DNA of 64,000 nucleotides from Nemesobacter sp965204665. Its GTDB lineage: Bacteria > Desulfobacterota_D > UBA1144 > Nemesobacterales > Nemesobacteraceae. A model generated the notes under the pieces. It saw only the letters and a list, made by a program, of their open reading frames with translations, did no database searches and had not been told where the DNA came from. Position 1 is the first letter of the stretch; every line of letters begins with the position of its first letter. The DNA is taken from contig OZ242002.1 in the NCBI GenBank assembly GCA_965204665.1, positions 186,001 through 250,000 of the forward strand. The letters run 5' to 3'. This document shows positions 26,573-34,930 of the stretch, piece by piece. The translations under genes and the position numbers were made by a program.

Positions 26573-26925
26573 GATTAACTCCGGGGCCGGTGGCAGTAAC
26601 GGGTACATCTGACGGCTCTTCCGTGCTCAACCCAGCCCTTTTTCGGGTACGGGGACCGCTTATACGAAGATTGTTTGTCCATCTCTATTGTTATCATGAG
26701 GCGACAAATATTCCTTTTTCCGCTTTGCCCGTCAATTATTACATGAATAAGGTGATTTCCAACCCGTCCGGCACTCGGATATCCTCTTCAGTTATCTGTT
26801 CTTTCTCAGGATCTGAAAATCTGACAGTTCTCTCTCACCCTATGAACTCCGAAAATGCCTTAGCCTGAGCCAGCCGTGAACTAGTTTACTGTATATGACC
26901 CCAACCGAGTCATGTGGCGCAGTTA
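26573..26925. other. Intergenic region, no gene recognised
   Basis: About 350 bp between purU and the GNAT gene, both on the minus strand. A plus-strand open frame at 26590-26868 lacks a ribosome binding site and resembles nothing known. No RNA gene, repeat or clear promoter was identified. Confidence 0.4.
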
Positions 26926-27411
26926 TCACCAAGGGTCCTTATAATAGTACGTAAAGTTGGCAACCCCAGGTCTCTCCGTCCACCCCTTCTTGCTGTAAAA
27001 CCCCCGCTCATAAGAAGGTTTGTCCTTGCCGTTGGTCACCATAAGACGGTAGACATCTCTTATATCTCCTTCGGCTACAACAGCGTCAATCAATTTTCCT
27101 CCGGCACCGAGACCGCTTGCCGCAGGACTTACAAAAAGATCGGAAACATAACCCTCGTAACTCCCAAGCATAACAAACGGGACCCAGTGAACATTGACAA
27201 AACCGACTACGGCGCCTGTGGAATCGCATGCTACGTAGATTGTGTGGCCCGCGGAATCCTCACAGGCGTGGGAAATCAGACCGCGGATAGGAGAAGACAC
27301 CTGCTCGAGAGCAAGCGAATTTCTCCTTTCAGACCAACCTATCTCTCTCAGTATAAGCGCCATGTCGCCGGCGTCATCCGGCTTCGCTTTTCTTATGGTA
27401 ATATCCCGCAT
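26926..27411 (-). CDS. GNAT-family N-acetyltransferase
   Basis: 161 aa. The acetyl-CoA fold is visible: ITIRKAKPDDAGDMALILREI at the N-terminus, GFVNVHWVPFV, then the core motif VSDLFVSPAASGLGAGGKLIDAVV (motif A, pyrophosphate-binding RxxGxG/A variant, about residues 92-115) and SYERGFYSKKGW. The frame is open for 94 further codons upstream, but that part overlaps the crotonase gene and shows no homology. The ATG at 27411 gives the canonical GNAT start. The substrate is unknown. Confidence 0.85.
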   Translation of the reverse strand: MRDITIRKAKPDDAGDMALILREIGWSERRNSLALEQVSSPIRGLISHACEDSAGHTIYVACDSTGAVVGFVNVHWVPFVMLGSYEGYVSDLFVSPAASGLGAGGKLIDAVVAEGDIRDVYRLMVTNGKDKPSYERGFYSKKGWTERPGVANFTYYYKDPW

Positions 27412-27415
27412 TGAT

Positions 27416-28195
27416 TCAGTCTTGCTTATTTCCGCCCAAGATTCTAACCATTTTCCCGAGGCTTTTAAGCACCCCGGCACTCTTAAGAACAGAGGGAAGT
27501 TCTTCATCAATTTCTGAGCATATCTGCTTAATATCCTTAACAACTCCGTATTGAAGAGCTTTTTTTGAAAAAGCATAACCCGGAAGAAGATGCGGACCGT
27601 ACTGCCCGGCAAAATCCGCACAGTAGGGAATGAGTCTTTCGGCTTCGCATGTTTCGTTAAAAAAGCCGGCATCCTTAGCCTTGGAAGGCTCATAAAGATG
27701 CCCGGTCATCAGTACGCTCTGAGTTGTCTTCTCTCCAAGCACGTAAAGAACTATGCGCGCTACCGCCGCAGGGATCGGAAATCCTATTGTGATCTCGTTA
27801 AGTCCGAACCTTGCGCCGGAATCCACGCATACTCTGTAATCGCAACATAAAGCGATTATAAGACCACCTGCGATCGCGTGGCCGTTTACCGCAGCCACAG
27901 TCGGCCTCTCGTAAGTGAAAATCCTGAGAAGTGAGGCGACGAACTGCTTGTACCACTGTTTTATCCTCTCCCTGTCAGCTGTCTTGAAAAAAGAAAAGTG
28001 GTGCTTAATATCAAGACCAGCGGAAAAAACCCTCTCCGAGGAAGCAAGCACCACGGGATTTTCAGGGTAGTCGTTTTGGATTATGTCGAAAGTGTTCTGG
28101 AGGTCGTTGAAAAACTTCTCGTTCATCAGATTCATCGGGTTTGAGTTCATATAGACAATCACCGAATTTCCCGTTTTCTCTATTTTCCAACTCAA
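27416..28195 (-). CDS. Enoyl-CoA hydratase/isomerase family protein (crotonase)
   Basis: 259 aa. Crotonase oxyanion-hole segments are visible: SSERVFSAGLDIKHH (about residues 54-68) and AVNGHAIAGGLIIALCCDYRVC (about 101-122). The substrate and reaction are not deducible. The preferred start is TTG at 28195: it overlaps the glnS stop as TTGA and has a perfect AGGAGG nine bases upstream. The ATG thirteen codons earlier would lack a ribosome binding site. It is thus translationally coupled to glnS, an odd pairing. Confidence 0.85.
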   Translation of the reverse strand: MSWKIEKTGNSVIVYMNSNPMNLMNEKFFNDLQNTFDIIQNDYPENPVVLASSERVFSAGLDIKHHFSFFKTADRERIKQWYKQFVASLLRIFTYERPTVAAVNGHAIAGGLIIALCCDYRVCVDSGARFGLNEITIGFPIPAAVARIVLYVLGEKTTQSVLMTGHLYEPSKAKDAGFFNETCEAERLIPYCADFAGQYGPHLLPGYAFSKKALQYGVVKDIKQICSEIDEELPSVLKSAGVLKSLGKMVRILGGNKQD

Positions 28196-29901
28196 GGCGT
28201 TTTTCCTCCTTTCTCCGATGCCTGACGCTTCCATGAATCCCTCAGGGTAACCGTTCTATTAAAAACAGGTGTTTCCGGAGAGGAATCGCGGAAATCAAGC
28301 ATAAAATACCCCTTCCTCTCGAACTGGTAGTTGGTATCGTGTTCCTCGCAATTCGCAAGAGAGGATTCAGCCATACAACCTTTTATTATATGCAGGGAAT
28401 CTGGATTGAAAAACTCCGTGAAATCCTTCTGTTTGCAGGCCGACGGATTCTCGACCGTGAAAAGCCTGTCGTAAAGTCTCACGGTTATGTTCACGGCGGT
28501 TCGGGCGCAGACCCAGTGTATAGTGCCTTTGATTCTTTCTCCGTCAGGAGCCGCGCCGCCCTTTGTGCCCGGGTCGTATTCGCAGTGAACCTCGGTTATC
28601 CGTCCAGTCGCCGCATCACGGGAAAAACCCACGCATTTTACGATATAAGCGTAGCGAAGCCTCACTCTGCGCCCTAGGGACAACCTGTGGAATCTTTTCG
28701 GAGGAGACTCCATAAAATCATCTCTTTCCACGAAAAGCTCTCTGGAAAACGAAACTTTCCTTGTTCCCATGGAACCATCTTCGGGATTGTTGACAGCATC
28801 CAGTTCCTCAATTCCTGATTCTGCATAATTAACTATCACAAGCTTCAGAGGATCCAGCACCGCCATCCGTCTCTGAGCTTTTTTGTTAAGATCATCCCGT
28901 ACGCTGTGCTCAAGAAGATTGATGTCTATACGGCTCTCCTGTTTCGTAACTCCTATCTTTTTACAGAAATTTCTTATCGACCCGGGTGTGTACCCTCGCC
29001 TGCGCAGACCCGAAATCGTCGGCATTCTGGGATCATCCCATCCGTTAACAAACCCTTCGGAAACAAGTCTTGCGAGATTTCTTTTACTCAAAACGGTGTA
29101 ACCGAGGTTGAGTTTCGCAAACTCTATCTGGCGCGGATGGAATATGCCCAACTGGGTTATGAACCAGTCGTAAAGTGGACGGTGGTCCTCAAATTCAAGC
29201 GTGCATATTGAGTGGGTAACGCCCTCTATCGAGTCGCTCTGCCCATGCGCCCAGTCGTAGGTCGGGTAGATTGACCACGAATTTCCGGTACGCGGGTGAG
29301 GTGTTTTCATTATTCTGTACATGACAGGGTCGCGCATGTTGATATTGCCCGAAGCCATGTCTATTTTCGCACGCACGATGAACTTCCCCTCGGCAAACTC
29401 CCCGCATCTCATCGCAGAGAAAAGTCTCAGGTTTTCCTCAACCGATCTTTCCCTTGATGGACTCTCCCTGCCGGGTTCCGAAAGGGTGCCTCTGTAGCAC
29501 CTCACCTGCTCCGCGTTGAGGTCGTCAACATATGCCTTTCCCTCCTTTATAAGACGAGTTGCGTAATCGTAAAGCTGCTCGAAGTAATCCGAGGCGTAGT
29601 ACACCCCATCCCACTCATACCCAAGCCACTTCACATCCCGCTTAATAGACTCGGTGTACTCTTCGTTTTCTTTGGACGGATTGGTGTCGTCAAAGCGCAG
29701 ATTGCATTTCCCGCCAAATTCCCGCGCGATTTCAAAATTAAGGAATATGGACTTGGCGTGGCCTATGTGGAGATAGCCGTTGGGCTCCGGAGGAAACCGA
29801 GTTACGATCTCGTCGGCACAAGGATCAAGGTCGCTCCTTATCCTCGCTCTTATGAAATCTTCTAACTCCGGACTACTATTACCATCATCGGACGGTTTCA
29901 T
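28192..29901 (-). CDS. glnS: Glutaminyl-tRNA synthetase
   Basis: Charges tRNA-Gln directly. 569 aa, typical of bacterial GlnRS. The class I signature is RFPPEPNGYLHIGHAKS (HIGH, about residue 47) and the KMSKS equivalent is VLSKRNLARL (about 272). GlnRS-specific features include FDDTNPSKE and TYDWAHGQSDSIEGVTHSICTLEF, plus the C-terminal anticodon-binding beta-barrels. Its presence predicts that this organism may not rely on the GatCAB route for Gln-tRNA. The ATG at 29901 has only a weak ribosome binding site. Confidence 0.96.
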   Translation of the reverse strand: MKPSDDGNSSPELEDFIRARIRSDLDPCADEIVTRFPPEPNGYLHIGHAKSIFLNFEIAREFGGKCNLRFDDTNPSKENEEYTESIKRDVKWLGYEWDGVYYASDYFEQLYDYATRLIKEGKAYVDDLNAEQVRCYRGTLSEPGRESPSRERSVEENLRLFSAMRCGEFAEGKFIVRAKIDMASGNINMRDPVMYRIMKTPHPRTGNSWSIYPTYDWAHGQSDSIEGVTHSICTLEFEDHRPLYDWFITQLGIFHPRQIEFAKLNLGYTVLSKRNLARLVSEGFVNGWDDPRMPTISGLRRRGYTPGSIRNFCKKIGVTKQESRIDINLLEHSVRDDLNKKAQRRMAVLDPLKLVIVNYAESGIEELDAVNNPEDGSMGTRKVSFSRELFVERDDFMESPPKRFHRLSLGRRVRLRYAYIVKCVGFSRDAATGRITEVHCEYDPGTKGGAAPDGERIKGTIHWVCARTAVNITVRLYDRLFTVENPSACKQKDFTEFFNPDSLHIIKGCMAESSLANCEEHDTNYQFERKGYFMLDFRDSSPETPVFNRTVTLRDSWKRQASEKGGKTP

Positions 29902-29974
29902 GGTTTCGTGTCAGGACTCACCGGTATGGACAAAGGCATTCGAAAGATTTTTGAAGGAGTGAAAGAGTTGCGGG

Positions 29975-30529
29975 TCACTTCCATTTAATGTTGCATCCGA
30001 CGCTTGGAATCTGGTCTTCGGGAACTTGCCTGTCGGCCAAAACGGCGTCAAGAGCCGCGCGCATATCTTTTCCTGTGACAGGTTTTCCGTTTCCGGGCCT
30101 TGAATCGTCAAACTGCCCTCTGTAAACACATTTCAGGTCGCGATTGTACACAAAAAAATCCGGCGTGCATGCCGCGTCATACGCCTTTGCAACCTCTTGA
30201 GTTTCATCAAAAAGATATGGAAATGAATACTCCAGTTGTTCTGCAACCTGTTTCATTCTTTCAGGAGAATCATCCGGGTAGTTTTCAACATCGTTCGAAT
30301 TTACAGCCACGAATGAAACTCCTCTGGGAATGTAGTCATCGGCAATGTCTACAAGACCCTGCTGAAGATGCTTGACGTACGGACAGTGGTTGCATATGAA
30401 CATGATCACCATAGCCGCATCCGACTTGGCATCCGCAAGAGTTATCTGGTTTCCGCTTACCACATCGGGCAGACGGAAATCGGGAGCCTCGCTCCCGAGC
30501 GGAATCATCGTTGATGGAGTTTTTACCAT
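29975..30529 (-). CDS. Thioredoxin-fold redoxin (AhpC/TSA-like)
   Basis: 184 aa, cytosolic (no signal peptide). PLGSEAPDFRLPDV at the N-terminus is typical of redoxins. The redox centre is MFICNHCPYVKHL, with a CxxC (about residues 46-49) and cis-Pro region CTPDFFVYNRDL. It belongs to the widespread thioredoxin-like proteins with a CNHCPY motif, of unproven partner. The ATG has AGAGGA seven bases upstream. It is separated from glnS by about 70 bp. Confidence 0.85.
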   Translation of the reverse strand: MVKTPSTMIPLGSEAPDFRLPDVVSGNQITLADAKSDAAMVIMFICNHCPYVKHLQQGLVDIADDYIPRGVSFVAVNSNDVENYPDDSPERMKQVAEQLEYSFPYLFDETQEVAKAYDAACTPDFFVYNRDLKCVYRGQFDDSRPGNGKPVTGKDMRAALDAVLADRQVPEDQIPSVGCNIKWK

Positions 30530-30607
30530 TTTTTATTCCTCTCTAATTTTAATTTTGGGAATTATGGGCGTATTATTTTACTTGACCAATCATGCTTGAG
30601 GGCCATT

Positions 30608-31791
30608 CTAAGCCGTGATTCTTACTTGAGAGATCAGATAATCTTGTGTTCGGTCTCCCTTTACCTTGTTGCAGTATCCGCAGAGAAGTTGCAAATTTTC
30701 ATCTGCATCAGACCCACCCTTGCTCTGCGGAACTATGTGATCAACCTCAAAATTCTGAAAGGGGAAGTTAGTAAGACAACCTGTACAGATTCCTTCCTGC
30801 TTACCATAGAGAATATGCTTGATGTTCTTCGATCGTTTTCCGTTTCGGTCAGTCGGGACATCATATCTATGAATAGGCTTGAACAGTAGAATTCCTAATT
30901 CTTTTTTTATTCTATTCTTTACCAATTCAGCGGCTTTTTCCGATATATCTACTCCTACCCACTGCCTATCAAGTTTTTCAGCAGCAACGCAGGTCGTTGC
31001 ACAACCGCAAAATGGATCAAGCACCATATCTTTTTTATCGCTGGAAGCTTCGATTATGCGTTCGAGTAAAGCCAGAGGCTTTTGAGTAGGATATCCTGTT
31101 CTTTCTTTTGCGGTCACACGAGTAGCAAATGAGGGAATATCATACCACCAGTCTCCAGCTTGTTTTCCTGGTTCCTTCGGTTTCCACATAGTTCCATCCG
31201 GTCTCTTGTAAGGTTTTCTAAGTTCAAAAGAACCGTCCATCAAGGGCACGCGTTGCGGGTTGAAAGTATACTTCTCCTCCTTGCCGTAAAAGAGCAGTAT
31301 ATCGTGGTTGCGTTTCCAAATTTTTTTAGCACTACGTGGTTTTTCATACCCCCAAACAATCTCATTCCTAAAATTCTTGCGTCCGAAAACCTCATCCATC
31401 AACAGTTTAAGATAGTGGCTCGCCGTAGGGTCGCAGTGCAAGTAAATAGACCCCCCCCCTTCAAGATTCTTCTCATCTCCATGATTCTGACAGCCATATA
31501 AATCAGGTATGCCATCATAGACTTACTATGAATTTTCTGTACTGCAGTCAGTAGGTTATAGAGCCCCGGGTGAGTGTCCGCGATTTCTCCATGCCACGCA
31601 AGATCAATCTCATCAAGAGTCCATGTATCCTTGAACTCCGCACCCGCGGCTTGACTGCCGATAGGAGCAGAGTAGTTATGGTTTGAGTTGAAAGGAGGGT
31701 CTAGGTAAATGAGGTCCACACACTCATCAGACATACCTCTCATGACTTCAATATTGTCTCTTGTAAAAATAGTGCGATTATGAACCGGCAT
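30608..31791 (-). CDS. DNA methyltransferase with C-terminal HNH domain, out of frame at a G9 tract (phase-variable candidate)
   Basis: Two overlapping frames together make one beta-class N6A/N4C methyltransferase. The N-terminal frame (31791 to about 31450) has motif IV LIYLDPPFNSN at residues 27-37. The second frame continues with IYLHCDPTASHYLK, GYPTQKPLALLER and motif I VLDPFCGCATT. It ends in a zinc-type HNH module: CTGC, VDHIVPQSKGG, and CGYCNKVKGDR. The break is exactly at nine G (31459-31451). Ten G would give KGGGSIYLHCD, matching the usual spacing, and a 394-aa protein; seven would also restore frame. As assembled the gene is OFF. It is solitary, with no restriction gene adjacent, although the HNH part might cut DNA itself. 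Confidence 0.85.
31451..31459. repeat. C9/G9 tract inside the methyltransferase-HNH gene
   Basis: Nine C on the plus strand (nine G in the coding sense), at codons about 111-114. The reading frame before the tract and the one after it differ by one base, and both sides remain free of other lesions. That is the pattern expected for slipped-strand phase variation rather than decay. Confidence 0.9.
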
Positions 31792-31808
31792 AACTTGATG
31801 TATTCCTT

Positions 31809-31823
31809 CAAGTAAAGTACTTG
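31809..31823. promoter_or_regulatory. Inverted repeat upstream of the methyltransferase gene
   Basis: CAAGTA-AAG-TACTTG, a perfect 6-bp inverted repeat with a 3-bp centre, 18 bp upstream of the methyltransferase ATG. A third related half-site (CAAGTT on the minus strand) lies directly at the start codon. It could be an operator for a controller protein or for autoregulation. No regulator is encoded nearby. The rest of the 31792-32044 spacer shows nothing recognisable. Confidence 0.4.
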
Positions 31824-32044
31824 ATTCCTCTAACCCTCATATCAGTTCGGCCCGATTCAAACAGCCACATCAACTCTTTCTGTACCCAACCGACAACCTA
31901 CCACAGAAAGATTCTCACAGAATGAAAAAACGACCGAACCCTTGAATCAGACATCAGCAACAGCAACTAAACAGACGCTTTTATTCTAGTCGACTGAACA
32001 CACTCCTACTCCCAGCACTAACCGCAACACAACGGGGGAAGAGT

Positions 32045-33235
32045 CTACATCTTTTCAACAATCATTGCTATTCCCATACCGCCCCCCATGCACATAGACA
32101 CCATTCCGTATCCTCCGTAAGGAATGTTTTCAAACTCATGAAGCAGTTTTACAAGCAGCACCGCTCCTGTAGCCCCGACCGGATGCCCGAGCGCTATGGC
32201 CCCGCCGTTTACATTCAGTTTTTCTTGCGGAATCGGAAAATCGCTCAGTACAGCGAGAGACTGCGCGGCGAACGCTTCGTTGAGTTCCACAAGGTCAATA
32301 TCATCAATGCTGAGTTCGGCCCGTAAAAGAGCTGTCCGCATGGCGGATACGGGACCTATACCCATTATTGCGGGGTCCACTCCGCATATCGCGTATGACC
32401 TGATAGCCGCCACAGGCGAAAGCCCCAGTTCTTCCGCCCTGTTCTGCGATGAGACCATAAGTGCAGCGGCTCCGTCGTTTATTCCCGAGGAATTCGCCGC
32501 GGTAACGGTTCCGTCCCTTTTAAAAACCGGTTTAAGCTGCGATATGCGTTCGAACGTTGAATCGGGTCTCGGATGCTCATCCGTATCAAATTCCGCAAAT
32601 TCACCCTTGCCGACAGGAACCTTCAGAGGAACTATCTGAGAGACGAACTTCCCCGATTCCGCAGCCGTCCGAGTTTTCTCCTGGCTTCGGCAGGCGAACC
32701 TGTCCTGGCTTTCTCTTGATATTTCGTATTTCTCGGCCAGATTCTCCGCCGTCACGCCCATGTGGTAGTCGTTAAACGCATCCCAGAGACCGTCGGCCAT
32801 CATTGAATCTACAAGTTCTCCCGAAGGCGATGCCATCTTATAACCCCATCTGGCCTTTCTGAGATAAAAAGGAGAAGCGCTCATATTCTCCATTCCCCCC
32901 GCCACCACGCATTCACAGTCGCCCGCCTTTATCGCTTGAGCGGCGCTTACCACGGACTGCAGACCCGAACCACACACCCTGTTGATCGTAACCGCGGGCG
33001 TTTCGAATCCGAGCCCGGCATTGACCGACACCTGCCTTGACGGGTTCTGACCCAATCCCGCAGAGAGAATATTTCCCATTATACAGTCATCCACACATCC
33101 GGGAGAAATACCCGCTCTTTTGATCACCTGCTTCACCACAGCGGTACCGAGATCGACGGCTGAGATATCCTTTAACGTCCCCCCGAAAGAACCTATGGCA
33201 GTCCTCAGAGGATATGAAAGGACTACTTTTTCCAC
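32045..33235 (-). CDS. Acetyl-CoA acetyltransferase (thiolase)
   Basis: 396 aa. Thiolytic cleavage or condensation of acetoacetyl-CoA and short 3-ketoacyl-CoAs. The nucleophilic Cys is in NRVCGSGLQS (about residue 88), the His in ALGHPVGATGA (about 350) and the second Cys in MCMGGGMG near the C-terminus. The start is GTG. It closes a four-gene minus-strand set (acyl-CoA dehydrogenase, hydroxyacyl-CoA dehydrogenase, hydratase, thiolase) covering one full beta-oxidation turn, or its reversal for C4 units. Confidence 0.94.
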   Translation of the reverse strand: MEKVVLSYPLRTAIGSFGGTLKDISAVDLGTAVVKQVIKRAGISPGCVDDCIMGNILSAGLGQNPSRQVSVNAGLGFETPAVTINRVCGSGLQSVVSAAQAIKAGDCECVVAGGMENMSASPFYLRKARWGYKMASPSGELVDSMMADGLWDAFNDYHMGVTAENLAEKYEISRESQDRFACRSQEKTRTAAESGKFVSQIVPLKVPVGKGEFAEFDTDEHPRPDSTFERISQLKPVFKRDGTVTAANSSGINDGAAALMVSSQNRAEELGLSPVAAIRSYAICGVDPAIMGIGPVSAMRTALLRAELSIDDIDLVELNEAFAAQSLAVLSDFPIPQEKLNVNGGAIALGHPVGATGAVLLVKLLHEFENIPYGGYGMVSMCMGGGMGIAMIVEKM

Positions 33236-33242
33236 GATTTAT

Positions 33243-34025
33243 CTATTCTCCCCGGAATTTCGCCGTTCTTTTTTCCGTAAAAGCGCTCATTCCCTCTACT
33301 CTGTCGTAGGAATCGAAACACTCAAGCCCTCTTTCAAATTCGTAATCGAGACCTGATGAAAGATCCATATCCAATCCGGCATTTATCACATTCTTTGCTG
33401 AACTGACGGCAAGCGGACTGTTAGCCGCTATCTGGGATGCGATTGCCCCGGCTTCTTCCATAAGTTTCTCCTGATCCACCACCTGTTCCACAAGTCCAAT
33501 GGAAAAAGCTTCGGTGGCGGTAACCATCTCTCCGGTAAAAATAAGTTTTTTGGTCCTTCCGGGTCCGATCAGTCTTGCACCCCTCTGCGTTCCTCCCCAG
33601 CAAGGATAGAGTCCAAGTTTGGTCTCCGGGAATCCCATCCGGGATCCGGATGCCGCCATCCTGATGTCACACGCAAGCGCGAGTTCAAGTCCTCCGCCGA
33701 GCGCATATCCGTTTATCGCGGCGATAACAGCGAAGGGTGCATGCTGCAGATAATCAAAAACTCTGCGTCCCGCAACGGTGTATTGTTCGAACTTTTCCTT
33801 ATCCATCTCGCGCATCTGCCGGATATCCGCTCCCGCGACAAAAGCCTTATTGCCCGCCCCGGTAATAATCAGCGCCCTGAGATTCTCGCCGGGAATGTCT
33901 TCAGTCATAATCTTCACAAATTCAAGTAATGTATCGCTACTGAGAACATTCATTGATCGAGGTTTATTTATCGTAAGAACCCCGACCCCGTTATCAGTTT
34001 TTTCAAAAAGAAAGTCGTTGTACAT
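33243..34025 (-). CDS. Enoyl-CoA hydratase (crotonase-like)
   Basis: 260 aa. The oxyanion-hole motif GNKAFVAGADIRQM (about residues 58-71) and AINGYALGGGLELALACDIR (about 97-116) are followed by FPETKLGLYPCWGGTQR, which carries a Glu at the catalytic position of hydratases. The ATG has GGAGGTG at ideal spacing. It lies 7 bp before the thiolase gene and 12 bp after the dehydrogenase gene. The neighbours indicate short-chain (crotonyl-CoA) hydration. Confidence 0.92.
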   Translation of the reverse strand: MYNDFLFEKTDNGVGVLTINKPRSMNVLSSDTLLEFVKIMTEDIPGENLRALIITGAGNKAFVAGADIRQMREMDKEKFEQYTVAGRRVFDYLQHAPFAVIAAINGYALGGGLELALACDIRMAASGSRMGFPETKLGLYPCWGGTQRGARLIGPGRTKKLIFTGEMVTATEAFSIGLVEQVVDQEKLMEEAGAIASQIAANSPLAVSSAKNVINAGLDMDLSSGLDYEFERGLECFDSYDRVEGMSAFTEKRTAKFRGE

Positions 34026-34037
34026 AAAACACCTCCA

Positions 34038-34904
34038 CTACCTTCTGCGGTACTCGAAAAAGCCTTTACCCGTTTTGCGACCGAGTTGTCCAGCTCTCAC
34101 CATTTCCTTGAGAAGCGGGGCAGGCCTGTACTTCGGGTCTCCCAATTCCTCGTAAAGAACCTCAATAACATTCAGAGTCACGTCAAGTCCGATAAGGTCC
34201 GCAAGCGCAAGCGGCCCCATAGGATGATTGGCTCCGAGTTTCATAGCGCTGTCAATCTCAACAGCCGGCGCAACTCCTTCATCTAGAACGTAAATCGCCT
34301 CGTTTATCATCGGAAGTAAAATTCTGTTAACTATAAAACCCGCCCTGTCCTTCACCACTACCGGTTGCTTCCCGAGACTGGAAGCGAACTCCCTGGCCGC
34401 GACAACGACCTCGGGTGAAGTAGTCGGAGCTTTTATTATTTCAACCAGCTTCATTACCTGTGCCGGATTGAAAAAATGTATTCCCAAGACTCTCTGCGGT
34501 CTTCGAGTGCTCATGGCAATCTCAGTAACGGAGAGTGTAGAAGTGTTGGTGGCTATAATCACATCCTGTCCCGTACTCCGCTCAATCTTTGAAAAAATAT
34601 CCTTCTTCAGGTCTATATTTTCGCTTGCGGCCTCGATAACCAGATCTACCGTTTCAAAATCCCCGTAGTTTTCAGTAGGAACTATTCCATTGACGAGGGA
34701 AACCGCATCTTCTTTGCTGATTTCCCCTTTCCGCACAAGCCTTGCGGCATTTTTTTCCGCCTCGCTCACCGCCGTCCGCGCAATTTCTTTACTGATATCC
34801 AGAACAACAACTTTTTTCCCGAAAGTGATAAGAAGCTGGGCTATACCCACACCCATCGTTCCAGCCCCCACAACACCCACGGTGGTTATATTTGATTCAG
34901 ACAA
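34038..34904 (-). CDS. 3-hydroxybutyryl-CoA dehydrogenase
   Basis: 288 aa, the single-domain short-chain form. The NAD-binding motif VGVVGAGTMGVGIAQ starts at residue 8. GIHFFNPAQVMKLVEII (about 142-158) contains the catalytic His, paired with the Glu of the Rossmann-following segment. KDRAGFIVNRILLPMINEA starts the dimerisation domain. It begins with TTG: GAGG lies eight bases upstream and the residues are in register with the family N-terminus. Its product feeds the thiolase two genes downstream. Confidence 0.94.
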   Translation of the reverse strand: MSESNITTVGVVGAGTMGVGIAQLLITFGKKVVVLDISKEIARTAVSEAEKNAARLVRKGEISKEDAVSLVNGIVPTENYGDFETVDLVIEAASENIDLKKDIFSKIERSTGQDVIIATNTSTLSVTEIAMSTRRPQRVLGIHFFNPAQVMKLVEIIKAPTTSPEVVVAAREFASSLGKQPVVVKDRAGFIVNRILLPMINEAIYVLDEGVAPAVEIDSAMKLGANHPMGPLALADLIGLDVTLNVIEVLYEELGDPKYRPAPLLKEMVRAGQLGRKTGKGFFEYRRR

Positions 34905-34930
34905 TCTCTTTTCCTCGCATTATCAAAACT

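Noticed and set aside
26590..26868. 92-codon plus-strand frame between purU and the GNAT gene
   Set aside because: No ribosome binding site or homology; ends in a low-complexity Ser-rich tail.
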